Notes under the pieces: model-generated | Seen by the model: only the letters and a program-made list of their open reading frames with translations | Told to the model about the DNA's origin: nothing | The model's database searches: none | Source: Fictibacillus aquaticus | GTDB taxonomy: Bacteria > Bacillota > Bacilli > Bacillales > Fictibacillaceae | Length of the DNA: 64,000 nt | Assembly (NCBI RefSeq): GCF_002245695.1 | Contig: NZ_NOII01000001.1 | Span: 62,001 to 126,000, forward strand | Direction: 5' to 3' | Position numbers and translations under genes: made by a program | Shown: piece after piece, positions 26,229-35,550 of the stretch | How positions within the stretch are numbered: position 1 is the first letter of the stretch | How the letters are laid out: every line of letters starts with the position of its first letter

Positions 26229-27296
26229 ATGCCTTATATTCTTACAACAGCCGTTCAAAACCCGCCGCATTGCATCCCGCAGTCGCAGACAGCAGACTTT
26301 GCGAGAATGCTTTTCTCTGAATCATTTTCAGATATCGACAGGCTTCTGAAGGTGTTTGCCAATGGCGAAATCGAAAAACGGTATTTCGCCATGCCGGTGG
26401 AATGGTTCAATAAGCCAAGAACCTTACAGGAAAAGAATGATATATATATAAAAACAGCTGTAGAACTTGGAGAAGCCTGCATCAGCAAAAGTATGGTGCA
26501 GCTCGGGTTAACTGATCTCGATGACATTGATGCTATCTTCTTTATTTCCAGTTCAGGGCTGTCGACTCCAAGCATCGAAGCCAGGATCATGAACAAAATG
26601 CCATTTTCTCAGCATACAAAACGGATACCAATATGGGGCTTAGGGTGCGCGGGCGGAGCTGCAGGCCTTGCTAGAGCTTATGATTATTGCAAAGCTTATC
26701 CTGAAGCCAACGTCCTTGTCCTGGCAGTTGAACTTTGCAGCCTGACTTTTCAGCATAATGACCGAAGCAAGAGCAACCTGGTCGGGACTTCCCTCTTTGC
26801 AGATGGAGCTGCAGCGGCCGTCATTGCTGGAGATGACTCACCGCTTGCTTCTCAGATAAGCGTAAAGCCGGCCATACTTGATACGATGTCCACGCTTATG
26901 CCTCATTCTGAGGATGTGATGGGATGGGAGGTAAAGGATGAGGGGCTGCACGTTGTATTCTCACGTGACATCCCGAATATTATCAGAACATGGCTAAAGC
27001 CGAATGTTGATAAATTTCTCGCACCGCATAATCTAACAGGACGGGATATCAAGCATTTTGTTGCTCATCCTGGAGGAAAGAAAGTACTGGAGTCGTATGA
27101 AGACGCTCTTGGATTTGACAGCAGCAGGACGGAAATATCAAAGCGAGTCCTGAAAAATCAGGGCAATATGTCCTCGGCTACAGTGTTTTATGTGTACAAT
27201 GAATTCGCAAAACTGAATCCGCAAAAAGGCGAGTATGGTTTGATTGCCGCGCTAGGTCCGGGTTTTAGCTCTGAGCAGCTTCTAATTAGGTGGTGA
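26229..27296 (+). CDS. bpsA: Type III polyketide synthase (BpsA-like)
   Basis: A 355-residue chalcone synthase-like enzyme. The catalytic cysteine is in IWGLGCAGGAAGLARA (about residue 140), with His in KHFVAHPGGKKVLE and Asn in LKNQGNMSSATV completing the triad. In Bacillus, BpsA makes alkylpyrones from long-chain acyl-CoA and malonyl-CoA. Next gene is a BpsB-like methyltransferase, the usual pair. The start ATG 26229 has a weak upstream site (AAAGGATGCTGAT). Confidence 0.93.
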   Translation: MPYILTTAVQNPPHCIPQSQTADFARMLFSESFSDIDRLLKVFANGEIEKRYFAMPVEWFNKPRTLQEKNDIYIKTAVELGEACISKSMVQLGLTDLDDIDAIFFISSSGLSTPSIEARIMNKMPFSQHTKRIPIWGLGCAGGAAGLARAYDYCKAYPEANVLVLAVELCSLTFQHNDRSKSNLVGTSLFADGAAAAVIAGDDSPLASQISVKPAILDTMSTLMPHSEDVMGWEVKDEGLHVVFSRDIPNIIRTWLKPNVDKFLAPHNLTGRDIKHFVAHPGGKKVLESYEDALGFDSSRTEISKRVLKNQGNMSSATVFYVYNEFAKLNPQKGEYGLIAALGPGFSSEQLLIRW

Positions 27297-27300
27297 TGTG

Positions 27301-27876
27301 ATGGCAGCTTTTTATTTCTTTTTTGCGTTTATCGTGCTGCAGCGTGCCGCAGAATTAGTCGTGGCTAAACGAAATGAAAAAAAGCTTAGAAGTGAAGGGG
27401 CAGTTGAGTTCGGCTCTGGCCATTATCCATACATCGTGGCCTTGCATGCAGCCTTTTTTGTCTCGCTTTTTGCTGAAGTTTGGTTCAAAGGCGGGGGACT
27501 GCATCCGCTGTGGCTGATTATTTTCATCCTTTTCATGATCGTTCAGGGCATAAGGCTGTGGGCGCTGCTCTCACTTGGAAAGTACTGGAACACGAAGATT
27601 CTGCTCGTACCAAATGCACAGGTTATTGCTAAGGGTCCTTACCGTTTCATGAGGCATCCCAACTATGCTGTCGTTATAGCGGAACTGCTGCTTGTACCAT
27701 TATTGTTCGAAGCATATTTTACAGCAGTACTGTTTTCATTGCTGAACATCTGGATGCTGTCAGTCCGCATCCCGGCTGAAGAGAAAGCACTGAAAGAATT
27801 TACCGACTATGAGTCGCGCCATGGAAGCAACGCCCGCTTTATGCCGAGAAGTACAGGAAATAATTCCAACTCATAA
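27301..27876 (+). CDS. bpsB: Isoprenylcysteine carboxyl methyltransferase family protein (BpsB/YpbQ-like)
   Basis: About 191 residues with four or five membrane helices. The C-terminal KGPYRFMRHPNYAVVIAELL is the SAM-binding signature of the ICMT/phospholipid methyltransferase fold. BpsB methylates the alkylpyrones made by BpsA. It starts right after bpsA; GTG 27298 is an alternative start. Its stop codon overlaps the -35 of the dacB promoter. Confidence 0.9.
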   Translation: MAAFYFFFAFIVLQRAAELVVAKRNEKKLRSEGAVEFGSGHYPYIVALHAAFFVSLFAEVWFKGGGLHPLWLIIFILFMIVQGIRLWALLSLGKYWNTKILLVPNAQVIAKGPYRFMRHPNYAVVIAELLLVPLLFEAYFTAVLFSLLNIWMLSVRIPAEEKALKEFTDYESRHGSNARFMPRSTGNNSNS

Positions 27877-27898
27877 CTTGTCTTTTATTGCATAAACT
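27871..27898 (+). promoter_or_regulatory. SigE promoter of dacB-spmA-spmB
   Basis: TCATAAC (27871-27877), 13-bp spacer, CATAAACT (27891-27898), near the SigE consensus. The dacB operon is SigE-dependent in B. subtilis. Confidence 0.65.
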
Positions 27899-27929
27899 TG
27901 TACAAACGCAATAAAGGACGGGATCAAAC

Positions 27930-29096
27930 ATGCCTACATATAAATTATTCGCAAAAATTGCCGCTGCTTCTATTCTGCTCTTCTCATCGCTTCCATCTAA
28001 AGCAGCAGCTGAAGGACCCGGTGTATCAGCCAGAGGAGCTGTGCTGATGGAGCAAGAGTCCGGACGTGTTCTTTTTGGCAGGGACGAGCATACATCGATG
28101 AGGATCGCCAGCATCACGAAAATCATGACCGCTATTATAGCAGTAGAATCGGGAAAGCTCATGCAAAGAGTGAAGATTTCAGAAAAAGCTGCAGGAACAG
28201 AAGGATCCTCCCTTTATTTAAAGCCAGGTGAAACCGTACCGCTGAAAGACCTCGTTTACGGCCTCATGCTTCGGTCAGGTAATGACAGTGCGGTAGCGAT
28301 CGCCGAGTATGTAGGCGGCAGTCTTGAAGGCTTCGTATACATGATGAATGAAAAAGCACAGGAAATTGGAATGAAGGATACACTGTTTCAGAATCCCCAT
28401 GGCCTAGATGACCATGAAGATCACTATTCCAGCGCTTACGATATGGCTCTATTGACGCGCTATGCGATGGAAAACGAAACATTTAAAGAGATCTCAGCAA
28501 CAAAGGTGTACCGCTCTCCTCAGGAAGGGGAGAAATGGGACCGTGTATGGCGCAATAAAAATAAAATGCTGAAGTACTATAAGTATTCCACTGGCGGCAA
28601 GACAGGCTACACGAAGCGAGCCAAAAGGACACTCGTATCAACGGCTGAGAAAAACGGGATGGAGCTGATCGCTGTCACGCTCAACGATCCTAACGATTGG
28701 GATGACCATGAACGGATGTTTGAATGGGCTTTTCACGAATTCGACCTTGTACCGATCGTGAAAAAAGGGCCGGTTGATGGAGTTCAGAAAGAGTACAAAC
28801 ATAAATTGGAGGCGAACCGCACCTTCTTTTATCCGCTGAGAGAGTCGGAAAAACGGGATATAACATCCAAAATGAACGTTTACCGATACCCGAAGGATGG
28901 CAAATGGAAGGGCGGAGAAGCTCCGAAACCAGTAGGCCGGCTGTTCATTGAATTAGCCGGCATTGAAATTGGCAATCTGCCACTCTATTATGAAGGAAAA
29001 GCACCCATAAAAGACGATCTTGGAGTATGGGGAACATTTAAAAACATCTTTTCACAGCTGTTTTTTGTTCAGGCAGAAGGCGGCACAGATGGTTAA
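27930..29096 (+). CDS. dacB: D-alanyl-D-alanine carboxypeptidase DacB (PBP5*)
   Basis: A 388-residue penicillin-binding protein with a signal peptide ending near PSKAAAEG. Motifs: SITK (S-x2-K) near residue 62, SGND (S-x-N) near 117 and KTGYT (K-T-G). It controls cortex cross-linking from the mother-cell side. AAAGGACGGG lies before ATG 27930. The end overlaps spmA by 8 nt, as expected for the dacB-spmA-spmB operon. Confidence 0.95.
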   Translation: MPTYKLFAKIAAASILLFSSLPSKAAAEGPGVSARGAVLMEQESGRVLFGRDEHTSMRIASITKIMTAIIAVESGKLMQRVKISEKAAGTEGSSLYLKPGETVPLKDLVYGLMLRSGNDSAVAIAEYVGGSLEGFVYMMNEKAQEIGMKDTLFQNPHGLDDHEDHYSSAYDMALLTRYAMENETFKEISATKVYRSPQEGEKWDRVWRNKNKMLKYYKYSTGGKTGYTKRAKRTLVSTAEKNGMELIAVTLNDPNDWDDHERMFEWAFHEFDLVPIVKKGPVDGVQKEYKHKLEANRTFFYPLRESEKRDITSKMNVYRYPKDGKWKGGEAPKPVGRLFIELAGIEIGNLPLYYEGKAPIKDDLGVWGTFKNIFSQLFFVQAEGGTDG

Positions 29097-29685
29097 TTAT
29101 ATATGGGTAGGGCTTATGGTCACGGGTTTTATAACCGCAGCGCTTAACGGCACAATGGATAAAGTGAACGAAGCATTGTTTACGAGTGCTAAAGAAGCTG
29201 TCACGTTAAGTCTAGGGATGATCAGCATTCTCGTATTCTGGCTGGGCCTTATGAAAATAGCAGAAAAAGGCGGGCTGCTGGAACTGCTCGCGATCTTGTT
29301 TCGCCCTGTTGTCAGGCTGCTTTTTCCGGATGTGCCGAAAAACCATCCGGCACAAGGATATATCCTTTCTAACATGGTCGCTAACCTTTTTGGTCTTGGA
29401 AACGCGGCAACACCGATGGGGATCAAGGCGATGGAGCAGCTTAAGCTCCTTAATGGCGGGCGTGATGAAGCGAGCAGATCGATGATCACACTGCTTGCCA
29501 TTAACACATCAAGCATCACCCTCATACCCACAACGATCATCGCAATCAGAATGAGCTATAATTCAGCAACTCCGACAGACATTGTGGGGCCGACTTTGAT
29601 CGCCACCGCTTTTTCAACAGTGGGTGCAATTCTGATCGACCGTTATTATTATTATCGATCTGTCAGAAAGGAGAAGAGAAGGTGA
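29089..29685 (+). CDS. spmA: Spore maturation protein A
   Basis: A 198-residue membrane protein with a Gate/nucleoside-recognition domain. Start ATG 29089 (MVNYIWVGLMVTGF) is preferred over an upstream in-frame ATG inside dacB, on the basis of the known family N-terminus and length. The conserved NMVANLFGLGNAATPMGIKAM is present, in two blocks. SpmA and SpmB are needed for full dehydration of the spore core. Confidence 0.93.
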   Translation: MVNYIWVGLMVTGFITAALNGTMDKVNEALFTSAKEAVTLSLGMISILVFWLGLMKIAEKGGLLELLAILFRPVVRLLFPDVPKNHPAQGYILSNMVANLFGLGNAATPMGIKAMEQLKLLNGGRDEASRSMITLLAINTSSITLIPTTIIAIRMSYNSATPTDIVGPTLIATAFSTVGAILIDRYYYYRSVRKEKRR

Positions 29686-30215
29686 TGGCTGCCATTCAAT
29701 CTTTTTCTGTCTGGTTTATTCCTATTTTAATAGGTTTCATTCTTCTTTATGGGACGATGAAAAAGGTCCCTACGTATGAAACTTTCGTTGAGGGCGGGAA
29801 AGAAGGGTTCTCGATGGCCATCTCTGTTATCCCATACCTTGTTGGAATGCTTGTCGCTATCTCTGTTTTTCGGGCATCGGGTGCGCTGGACCTTGTCCTC
29901 GGCATTTTCAGGCCATTGTTCCATTTGCTCCATGTGCCTGCAGAAATTGTCCCGCTCGGATTGCTGCGGACGATTTCAGGAACCGGAGCTCTCGGTATGA
30001 CTTCTGACCTGATGGCAACATACGGTCCGGACTCGTTTATCGGGAGGCTCGCATCGACGATCCAAGGCAGCACTGATACAACCTTTTATGTGCTGACCGT
30101 GTATTTTGGTGCAGTAGGAATCAGAAAGATGGGATATGCCCTGAAAGTCGGGCTTCTAGCAGACTTGATCGGATTCACAGCTTCAATCATCGTTGTCAGT
30201 TTAGTATTTTCATAA
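29685..30215 (+). CDS. spmB: Spore maturation protein B
   Basis: About 176 residues with several membrane helices and the motif RTISGTGALGMTSDLM, followed by IQGSTDTTFYVLTVYFG, typical of SpmB. The preceding GTG (29682) is an alternative start; AAAGGAGAAGAGAAGG lies upstream. It works with SpmA in spore core dehydration. Confidence 0.94.
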   Translation: MAAIQSFSVWFIPILIGFILLYGTMKKVPTYETFVEGGKEGFSMAISVIPYLVGMLVAISVFRASGALDLVLGIFRPLFHLLHVPAEIVPLGLLRTISGTGALGMTSDLMATYGPDSFIGRLASTIQGSTDTTFYVLTVYFGAVGIRKMGYALKVGLLADLIGFTASIIVVSLVFS

Positions 30216-30228
30216 TAATCATGTTATC

Positions 30229-30267
30229 CGCCCGCATTACGGAATTGATCCGTGGTGCGGGCGTTTT
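30229..30267 (+). terminator. Terminator of dacB-spmA-spmB
   Basis: CGCCCGCATTACGGA - 5 nt - TCCGTGGTGCGGGCG followed by TTTT. Confidence 0.9.
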
Positions 30268-30333
30268 AAATGTAATCAAGGACAGGTTGGAAACACCAGC
30301 CTTTTGATGTATGATGTATGATGAGGTGAAAGA

Positions 30334-31077
30334 ATGGAACGTTTACAAAAAGTAATCGCCCAAAGCGGTATTACTTCCCGAAGAAAAGCAGAAGAAATGA
30401 TTACAGAAGGCCGTGTGAAAGTGAACGGCGACACAGTAAGAGAACTTGGAACAAAGGTTTCCCCGAAAGACAGGATCGAGGTAGACGGCGTTCAGGTGCA
30501 AAGAGAGCAGCCGGTATATTTCTTAATGTACAAACCATCAGGCGTGATTACAGCTGTTTCCGATGATAAAGGGCGTAAGACAGTAGCTGACTATTTCAAG
30601 GATATCGTAGAAGAACGGGTATTTCCTGTCGGCCGTCTTGATTATGACACAACCGGTGTCTTGATTATGACCAACGATGGCGAATTTGCTAACGTGCTCA
30701 TGCATCCCAAATATAAAGTGGAAAAAACATACATCGCTAAAGTAAAAGGCATACCTCTTAGAGAACAGCTGAAGAAGCTCGAACGCGGCGTGATCCTCGA
30801 AGATGGCAAGACTGCTCCTGCAAAATCAAAACTTCTATCAATGGATAAAAAGAAGCAGACAGCGATTATTGAGCTGACCATTTCAGAGGGTAAGAACCGC
30901 CAAGTCAGAAGGATGTTCGAACATATCGGACACCCTGTTCAAAAACTAAAACGTGAAAAGTACGCATTTTTAGACGTGAAAGGTCTTAATCCAGGAGAGT
31001 TCAGGGAACTGACTCCGCATGAGGTTAAGCTTCTGCGCAACGCGGCTGTCACACAACCGTCAAAAAAAGGCCGATAA
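30334..31077 (+). CDS. rluB: 23S rRNA pseudouridine synthase RluB
   Basis: A 247-residue enzyme with an N-terminal S4 RNA-binding domain (about 1-60) and the RsuA/RluB catalytic motif VGRLDYDTTGVLIMTNDGE with the essential aspartate. GKNRQVRRMFEHIGHPV is the second family motif. It modifies 23S rRNA. It lies between spmB and resA as ypuL/rluB does in B. subtilis. GAGGTG precedes ATG 30334. Confidence 0.94.
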   Translation: MERLQKVIAQSGITSRRKAEEMITEGRVKVNGDTVRELGTKVSPKDRIEVDGVQVQREQPVYFLMYKPSGVITAVSDDKGRKTVADYFKDIVEERVFPVGRLDYDTTGVLIMTNDGEFANVLMHPKYKVEKTYIAKVKGIPLREQLKKLERGVILEDGKTAPAKSKLLSMDKKKQTAIIELTISEGKNRQVRRMFEHIGHPVQKLKREKYAFLDVKGLNPGEFRELTPHEVKLLRNAAVTQPSKKGR

Positions 31078-31089
31078 CAGCCTTTTTTT
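31062..31089 (+). terminator. Terminator of rluB
   Basis: AAAAAAAGGC - 8 nt - GCCTTTTTTT, beginning inside the last codons of rluB. Confidence 0.82.
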
Positions 31090-31137
31090 AGCGTTATCAT
31101 TAAAATTGGCAGCGAAAGACAAAGGAGCGGATTTACA

Positions 31138-31665
31138 TTGAAGCGGAACGGAAGATTTTGGTTTCGGTCCATCTTGCTTGCACTTATTGCAGCAGCTATT
31201 GGATATACCGTGTACAGCAGCTTTTTCATAAAAGAACGTACACTCGTTAATAGCGGGGATCAAGCACCGGATTTCGTACTGACAGATGTTAATGGCAAGG
31301 AAGTCAGGTTAAGCGATTACAGAGGAAAAGGAGTATTCCTGAATTTCTGGGGAACATGGTGTAAACCGTGTGAACGCGAAATGCCTTATATGGAAAGGCA
31401 ATTTAAAGTTTATAAGGAACAAGGAGTTGAAATTTTAGCGGTCAATGTTGGTGAGTCAAATATTGCCGTGGAAGATTTCCGTGACAAATACCGGCTAACG
31501 TTCTCTATTCCGCTAGACAAGAACAGGGATGTGACGAGAGCTTACGGTATAGGTCCGATTCCTACCACTCTGACAATCGACAAGAACGGCAAGGTTGTAG
31601 AAAAGACTAGCCGTTCACTTTCAAACAAAGACATCGTGCAAATGATGGAAAAAATTAAGCCTTAA
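31138..31665 (+). CDS. resA: Thiol-disulfide oxidoreductase ResA
   Basis: A 175-residue membrane-anchored thioredoxin-like protein with TTG start and AAAGGAG upstream. An N-terminal helix (about residues 10-30) anchors it; the active site is WGTWCKPCEREMP with Glu/Pro features of ResA. It reduces apocytochrome c cysteines outside the membrane so that haem can be attached. First gene of resABCDE. Confidence 0.95.
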   Translation: MKRNGRFWFRSILLALIAAAIGYTVYSSFFIKERTLVNSGDQAPDFVLTDVNGKEVRLSDYRGKGVFLNFWGTWCKPCEREMPYMERQFKVYKEQGVEILAVNVGESNIAVEDFRDKYRLTFSIPLDKNRDVTRAYGIGPIPTTLTIDKNGKVVEKTSRSLSNKDIVQMMEKIKP

Positions 31666-31692
31666 ACGACGAAAAGAAAGGAGGAGCTTTAA

Positions 31693-33300
31693 ATGGAGAA
31701 AACCATAATATGCGAATGCGGACATCACAATCCTCCTGGTACACTCATCTGCCAATCATGCGGAAAGCCGTTTGCTGATGCAAAGGAAAACATGGAAGCG
31801 AGCATGCGTTATGAAGGGACAGCAAGAAGATCACAGACATACAATCGCACAGCGGTCGATAAGATATGGAACTTTTTTTCTTCAGTAAAAGTTGGTATCT
31901 GGATCATAGTTGTTATTCTTGTGGCTGCTGCAATCGGCACAATTTTTCCTCAGGAGATGTACATACCGCAAAACGTAGATCCTGCTTCGCATTATGAGTC
32001 AGAATACGGCAACCTGGGCAAAATTTATTTCTTGTTAGGATTCCATAATCTATACGGATCATGGTGGTTTATCGTCCTTCTTGGAATGCTGGCACTTTCA
32101 ATTATTGTGGCGAGCATCGACCGCGGCGTTCCATTGTATAAATCGCTGAAACGCCAGAAAGTTATCAGGCATGACCAGTTCTTGAAGCATCAGCGGCTTT
32201 TTGCACAAGATGTTAAAGGCGATCTTGGTACGATGAAAATAGCGCTGAAAGAACAAAACTATAAAATAAGAGAAGAAAACGGGAGCCTTTTTGCTGAAAA
32301 GGGACGCTTCTCAAGATGGGGTCCTTACGTGAACCATGTTGGCCTCGTCATCTTCCTCGCAGGGGCAATGCTCCGTTTTTTCCCAGGCATGTATGTTGAA
32401 GAGGTGCTTTGGCTTCGTGAAGGGGATACAGCAGCTATTCCCGGTACGCTGTCTGAGGATGGACAATATTATTTGAAGAACGAAAAGTTCATTCTTGAGT
32501 TTTATGACAAAAACGATGAGCAGTTTAAAGATGCGCTTCAGAACACATCTAATCCGGTCCCTAAAAACTTTCAAACGAATGCCGTCCTTTACAAATCAGA
32601 CAGCAACGGAACGATTGGAGCCGGCGAGATAAAAAAGGTAAAAGAAGGAAAAATCCAGGTCAACAAACCGCTGAAATTTGATTCGTTCTCTTTATACCAG
32701 ACAGATTTTAAAATGGACGAATTGAATGCGATGTCATTTTCTTTAGTGGAAAAAGAATCGCAAAAAAAAGTAGGTGCGTTTGAGGTGGACTTGATTAATC
32801 CGAAGAAGAAATATGATCTCGGAAACGGCTATTCTGTGAACCTCGGAAAATATTATCCAAACTATTTCCTAGAAGACGGAGAGCCTAAAACAAAAAATAA
32901 TGTCCCTGACAACCCGGCGTTTGTTTTCGAGATGATTTCGCCTGAAAGCACAAAGAAAGAAAAAGCGTTTGTTGCAATCAAGAACAATATCGAAATGGAG
33001 GGCAATCGCTATAAAGTCGAGTTTGCCGGTATAAAAACAAAAAACCTCACAGCACTCACAGTCAGGAAGGATCATACACTCCCAATCGTTTCTCTTGGGG
33101 GCATAATCTTTATGATCGGTGTCGTGCAGGGGCTGTACTGGAACCATCGGCGCATCTGGATCAAAGAAAAAGAGGGCGGATTATGGATCGCTGCCCATAC
33201 AAACAAGAACTGGTTTGGCATAAAGAAGGATTTGCAGAAGCTGTCTGATAAAACAGGCATCGTGATGCCTGAAGACCGCACTGCAGCCAAGACCGCTTAA
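31693..33300 (+). CDS. resB: Cytochrome c biogenesis protein ResB
   Basis: A 535-residue protein with an N-terminal four-cysteine zinc-ribbon-like segment (CECGHHNPPGTLICQSCGKP, residues 8-27), then the ResB/CcsB1 core with membrane helices near 65, 120 and 215, a large outside domain and a final helix near 465. Together with ResC it forms the haem delivery and attachment complex (system II). The ribbon looks like an addition to the core. GAAAGGAGGAGC precedes ATG 31693. Confidence 0.92.
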   Translation: MEKTIICECGHHNPPGTLICQSCGKPFADAKENMEASMRYEGTARRSQTYNRTAVDKIWNFFSSVKVGIWIIVVILVAAAIGTIFPQEMYIPQNVDPASHYESEYGNLGKIYFLLGFHNLYGSWWFIVLLGMLALSIIVASIDRGVPLYKSLKRQKVIRHDQFLKHQRLFAQDVKGDLGTMKIALKEQNYKIREENGSLFAEKGRFSRWGPYVNHVGLVIFLAGAMLRFFPGMYVEEVLWLREGDTAAIPGTLSEDGQYYLKNEKFILEFYDKNDEQFKDALQNTSNPVPKNFQTNAVLYKSDSNGTIGAGEIKKVKEGKIQVNKPLKFDSFSLYQTDFKMDELNAMSFSLVEKESQKKVGAFEVDLINPKKKYDLGNGYSVNLGKYYPNYFLEDGEPKTKNNVPDNPAFVFEMISPESTKKEKAFVAIKNNIEMEGNRYKVEFAGIKTKNLTALTVRKDHTLPIVSLGGIIFMIGVVQGLYWNHRRIWIKEKEGGLWIAAHTNKNWFGIKKDLQKLSDKTGIVMPEDRTAAKTA

Positions 33301-33327
33301 TCCAGTCAGAGAGAGGAAAGGAATATC

Positions 33328-34515
33328 ATGGCTCAGTTAAGCAGCACGCTGCTTTATGCGGCGTTTATCACCTATTTAATAGGCACACTCTTTTTTGCGA
33401 TGTCGCTATCGGACAAAAAAGAGAAGGTAGCATCATATTCAAAGCGCTGGGGAAGAATCGGATACATTACATCGATCGTAGGCTTTGCCCTTCAGCTCGG
33501 CTATTTCTTTACAAGATGGGCAGCGAGCGGGCATGCCCCTGTTTCAAACTTGTTTGAATTCACAACCTTTTTTGGCATGATGATGGTTTTTGCTTTTATT
33601 ATCCTTTATGGAATCTATAAAACAAATGCTCTTGGAGTCTTTGCGATGCCGATCGCTTTGCTGGTTATCGCCTATGCCGGTATGTTTCCAAAAGATATAT
33701 CGCCGCTTATCCCGGCTCTAAAAAGCGACTGGCTTAAGATTCATGTAACAACTGCCGCTCTAGGAGAAGGCATCCTGGCAATTTCTTTCGCTGCAGGTCT
33801 TATTTATCTGATCGGTACGGTCAAGCAGGAAAAATCAACGAGAGAAACAAAATGGCTTGAAGGAGTGCTTTATTGTCTGCTGTGCGTACTTGGCTTTATC
33901 ATCTTGTCTGTCACATTCAAATCAGCAGGATATGAGGCGGTTTATTCATTCACTGGGAAGAACGGAAACGAACTAGAAGCCGTATATCAGCTGCCTGTCA
34001 TCTCTGCACCTGCTGATAGTGCCGAAGTGCAAGGAGGGTTTGGACCGCTGTTTGAAGCACCTGCCTGGATGAAAGGTGAAAATGCAGCAGTAAAGCTTAA
34101 CACAATGATCTGGTCGCTGCTCTCAGGAGGAATTCTGTATGGGTTGCTCAGGCTTATCTTAAGAAAGCGCCTGGCAGCTGCCATTCAGCCAAAGCTTAGA
34201 AACATCAATCCAGAACTGCTGGATGAAATCAGCTACCGAAGTGTTGCTATCGGATTTCCTGTCTTTACGCTTGGAGCACTTATCTTTGCGATGATATGGG
34301 CGCACGAAGCGTGGAACCGTTACTGGGGATGGGATCCAAAAGAAGTATGGGCGCTTATCACTTTCCTGTTTTATGCTGCCTATCTGCATCTTCGACTTTC
34401 AAGAGGCTGGCACGGAACAAAGTCCGCATGGCTCTGTGTACTGGGATTTGTCATCATCATGTTCAACTTGATCGCTGTCAACCTGGTCGTTGCAGGACTT
34501 CATTCATACGCTTAA
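33328..34515 (+). CDS. resC: Cytochrome c biogenesis protein ResC
   Basis: A 395-residue polytopic protein of the CcsA/CcmC haem-handling family. The tryptophan-rich WAHEAWNRYWGWDPKEVWAL signature is near residue 325, with conserved histidines in flanking helices. It delivers haem with ResB. GAGAGAGGAAAGG precedes ATG 33328. A terminator and a repeat element separate it from resD. Confidence 0.95.
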   Translation: MAQLSSTLLYAAFITYLIGTLFFAMSLSDKKEKVASYSKRWGRIGYITSIVGFALQLGYFFTRWAASGHAPVSNLFEFTTFFGMMMVFAFIILYGIYKTNALGVFAMPIALLVIAYAGMFPKDISPLIPALKSDWLKIHVTTAALGEGILAISFAAGLIYLIGTVKQEKSTRETKWLEGVLYCLLCVLGFIILSVTFKSAGYEAVYSFTGKNGNELEAVYQLPVISAPADSAEVQGGFGPLFEAPAWMKGENAAVKLNTMIWSLLSGGILYGLLRLILRKRLAAAIQPKLRNINPELLDEISYRSVAIGFPVFTLGALIFAMIWAHEAWNRYWGWDPKEVWALITFLFYAAYLHLRLSRGWHGTKSAWLCVLGFVIIMFNLIAVNLVVAGLHSYA

Positions 34516-34549
34516 ACAAAAAGCAGGCCATGACATGCAGAGGGTAATG

Positions 34550-34584
34550 AAAAACCGGTTGAATTTTGCCGGTTTTTCTTTTTT
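34550..34584 (+). terminator. Terminator of resABC
   Basis: AAAAACCGG - 10 nt - CCGGTTTTT followed by more T. Confidence 0.9.
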
Positions 34585-34634
34585 ATAGCTGTTTTCGTAA
34601 TTCTTGATGCTATTAAAGAATTCAGTGAAGAGGT

Positions 34635-34702
34635 TGATCTCCGTTTCAGGCGCCGCTCACCGCACGCCCCGCGGAAAGCTCAGCACCCTGGAGCGGAGAT
34701 CA
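34635..34702. repeat. GC-rich hairpin element with 16-nt imperfect terminal repeats
   Basis: TGATCTCCGTTTCAGG (34635-34650) pairs with CCTGGAGCGGAGATCA (34687-34702) with two G-T type differences. The inside is GC-rich (GCCCCGCGGAAAGC). It resembles an intergenic repeat that I recall from several Bacillaceae genomes; that recall is not verified here. Confidence 0.5.
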
Positions 34703-34833
34703 CCTGCACCAAACTTGTTAGTAAAGGACTTTTTCAGTGCCATCTGACATGCATGGGCCTGCTTTTTGTAGTTTAAGAGCGGTTGCTGTATGATAAAAGA
34801 GGAAATGTTTACAAAATAAAAGCAGGTGATACT

Positions 34834-35550
34834 ATGGATCAAAAAGAAGGCAGAATCCTCATCGTAGACGATGAAGAACGCATCCGAAAACTGATAAAAA
34901 TGTACCTTGAACGCGAAAACTATGAAACAGAAGAAGCTGAAAATGGAGAAGAAGCACTGCAGATGGCATTGTCGATGAACTTTGACCTCATTTTGCTCGA
35001 CCTCATGCTTCCGGGCATGGATGGCATCGAGGTTTGCGAGAAGCTGCGTGAGAAAAAAGCGACGCCTGTCATCATGCTGACTGCCAAGGGTGAAGAGCTG
35101 AACAGGATTCAAGGCTTCGAGGCCGGAACTGATGATTACATATCAAAGCCATTCAGTCCAAGAGAAGTCATTTTGAGAGTGAAAGCGCTGCTGAGAAGAT
35201 CTTCTACCACTCGGTTCCTTGAAACAGATACGGTTTCCAAAAATATTATCGTCTTTCCGCACCTGACCATTGACCATGATGCACATAAGGTGATCGCAGA
35301 CGGGAAGGAAGTCAACCTGACACCAAAGGAATATGAGCTCCTTCATTATCTCGCCCGCACACCAGATAAAGTATATGCCCGGGAACAGCTGCTGAAGGAT
35401 GTCTGGAATTATGAGTTCTTTGGCGATTTAAGGACAGTTGACACGCATGTAAAACGGCTGCGAGAAAAGCTGAACAAAGTCTCGCCGGACGCAGCCTCCA
35501 TGATCGCAACGGTCTGGGGCGTCGGGTACAAATTTGAGGGCGCGGAATAG
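34834..35550 (+). CDS. resD: Two-component response regulator ResD
   Basis: A 238-residue OmpR-family regulator. ATG 34834 (MDQKEGRILIVDDEERI) is chosen with GCAGGTG upstream; the longer frame from 34783 adds no conserved residues. Receiver aspartate is in LILLDLMLPGMDG near residue 57, Lys in YISKPFSPRE near 107, and a winged-helix DNA-binding domain ends in TVWGVGYKFE. ResD activates respiration and anaerobic genes. The resE start follows immediately. Confidence 0.95.
   Translation: MDQKEGRILIVDDEERIRKLIKMYLERENYETEEAENGEEALQMALSMNFDLILLDLMLPGMDGIEVCEKLREKKATPVIMLTAKGEELNRIQGFEAGTDDYISKPFSPREVILRVKALLRRSSTTRFLETDTVSKNIIVFPHLTIDHDAHKVIADGKEVNLTPKEYELLHYLARTPDKVYAREQLLKDVWNYEFFGDLRTVDTHVKRLREKLNKVSPDAASMIATVWGVGYKFEGAE

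Larger units (their letters stand above)
34516..34769. repeat. 14-bp inverted repeats flanking the resC-resD intergenic region
   Basis: ACAAAAAGCAGGCC (34516-34529) has its exact complement GGCCTGCTTTTTGT at 34756-34769. A partial ATG/CATGC match extends inward. The repeats enclose the resC terminator and a further hairpin element, 254 bp in all. Confidence 0.6.

Noticed and set aside
34783-34833. N-terminal extension of resD
   Set aside because: The added 17 residues are not conserved in the family and have no ribosome binding site; ATG 34834 gives the usual length.
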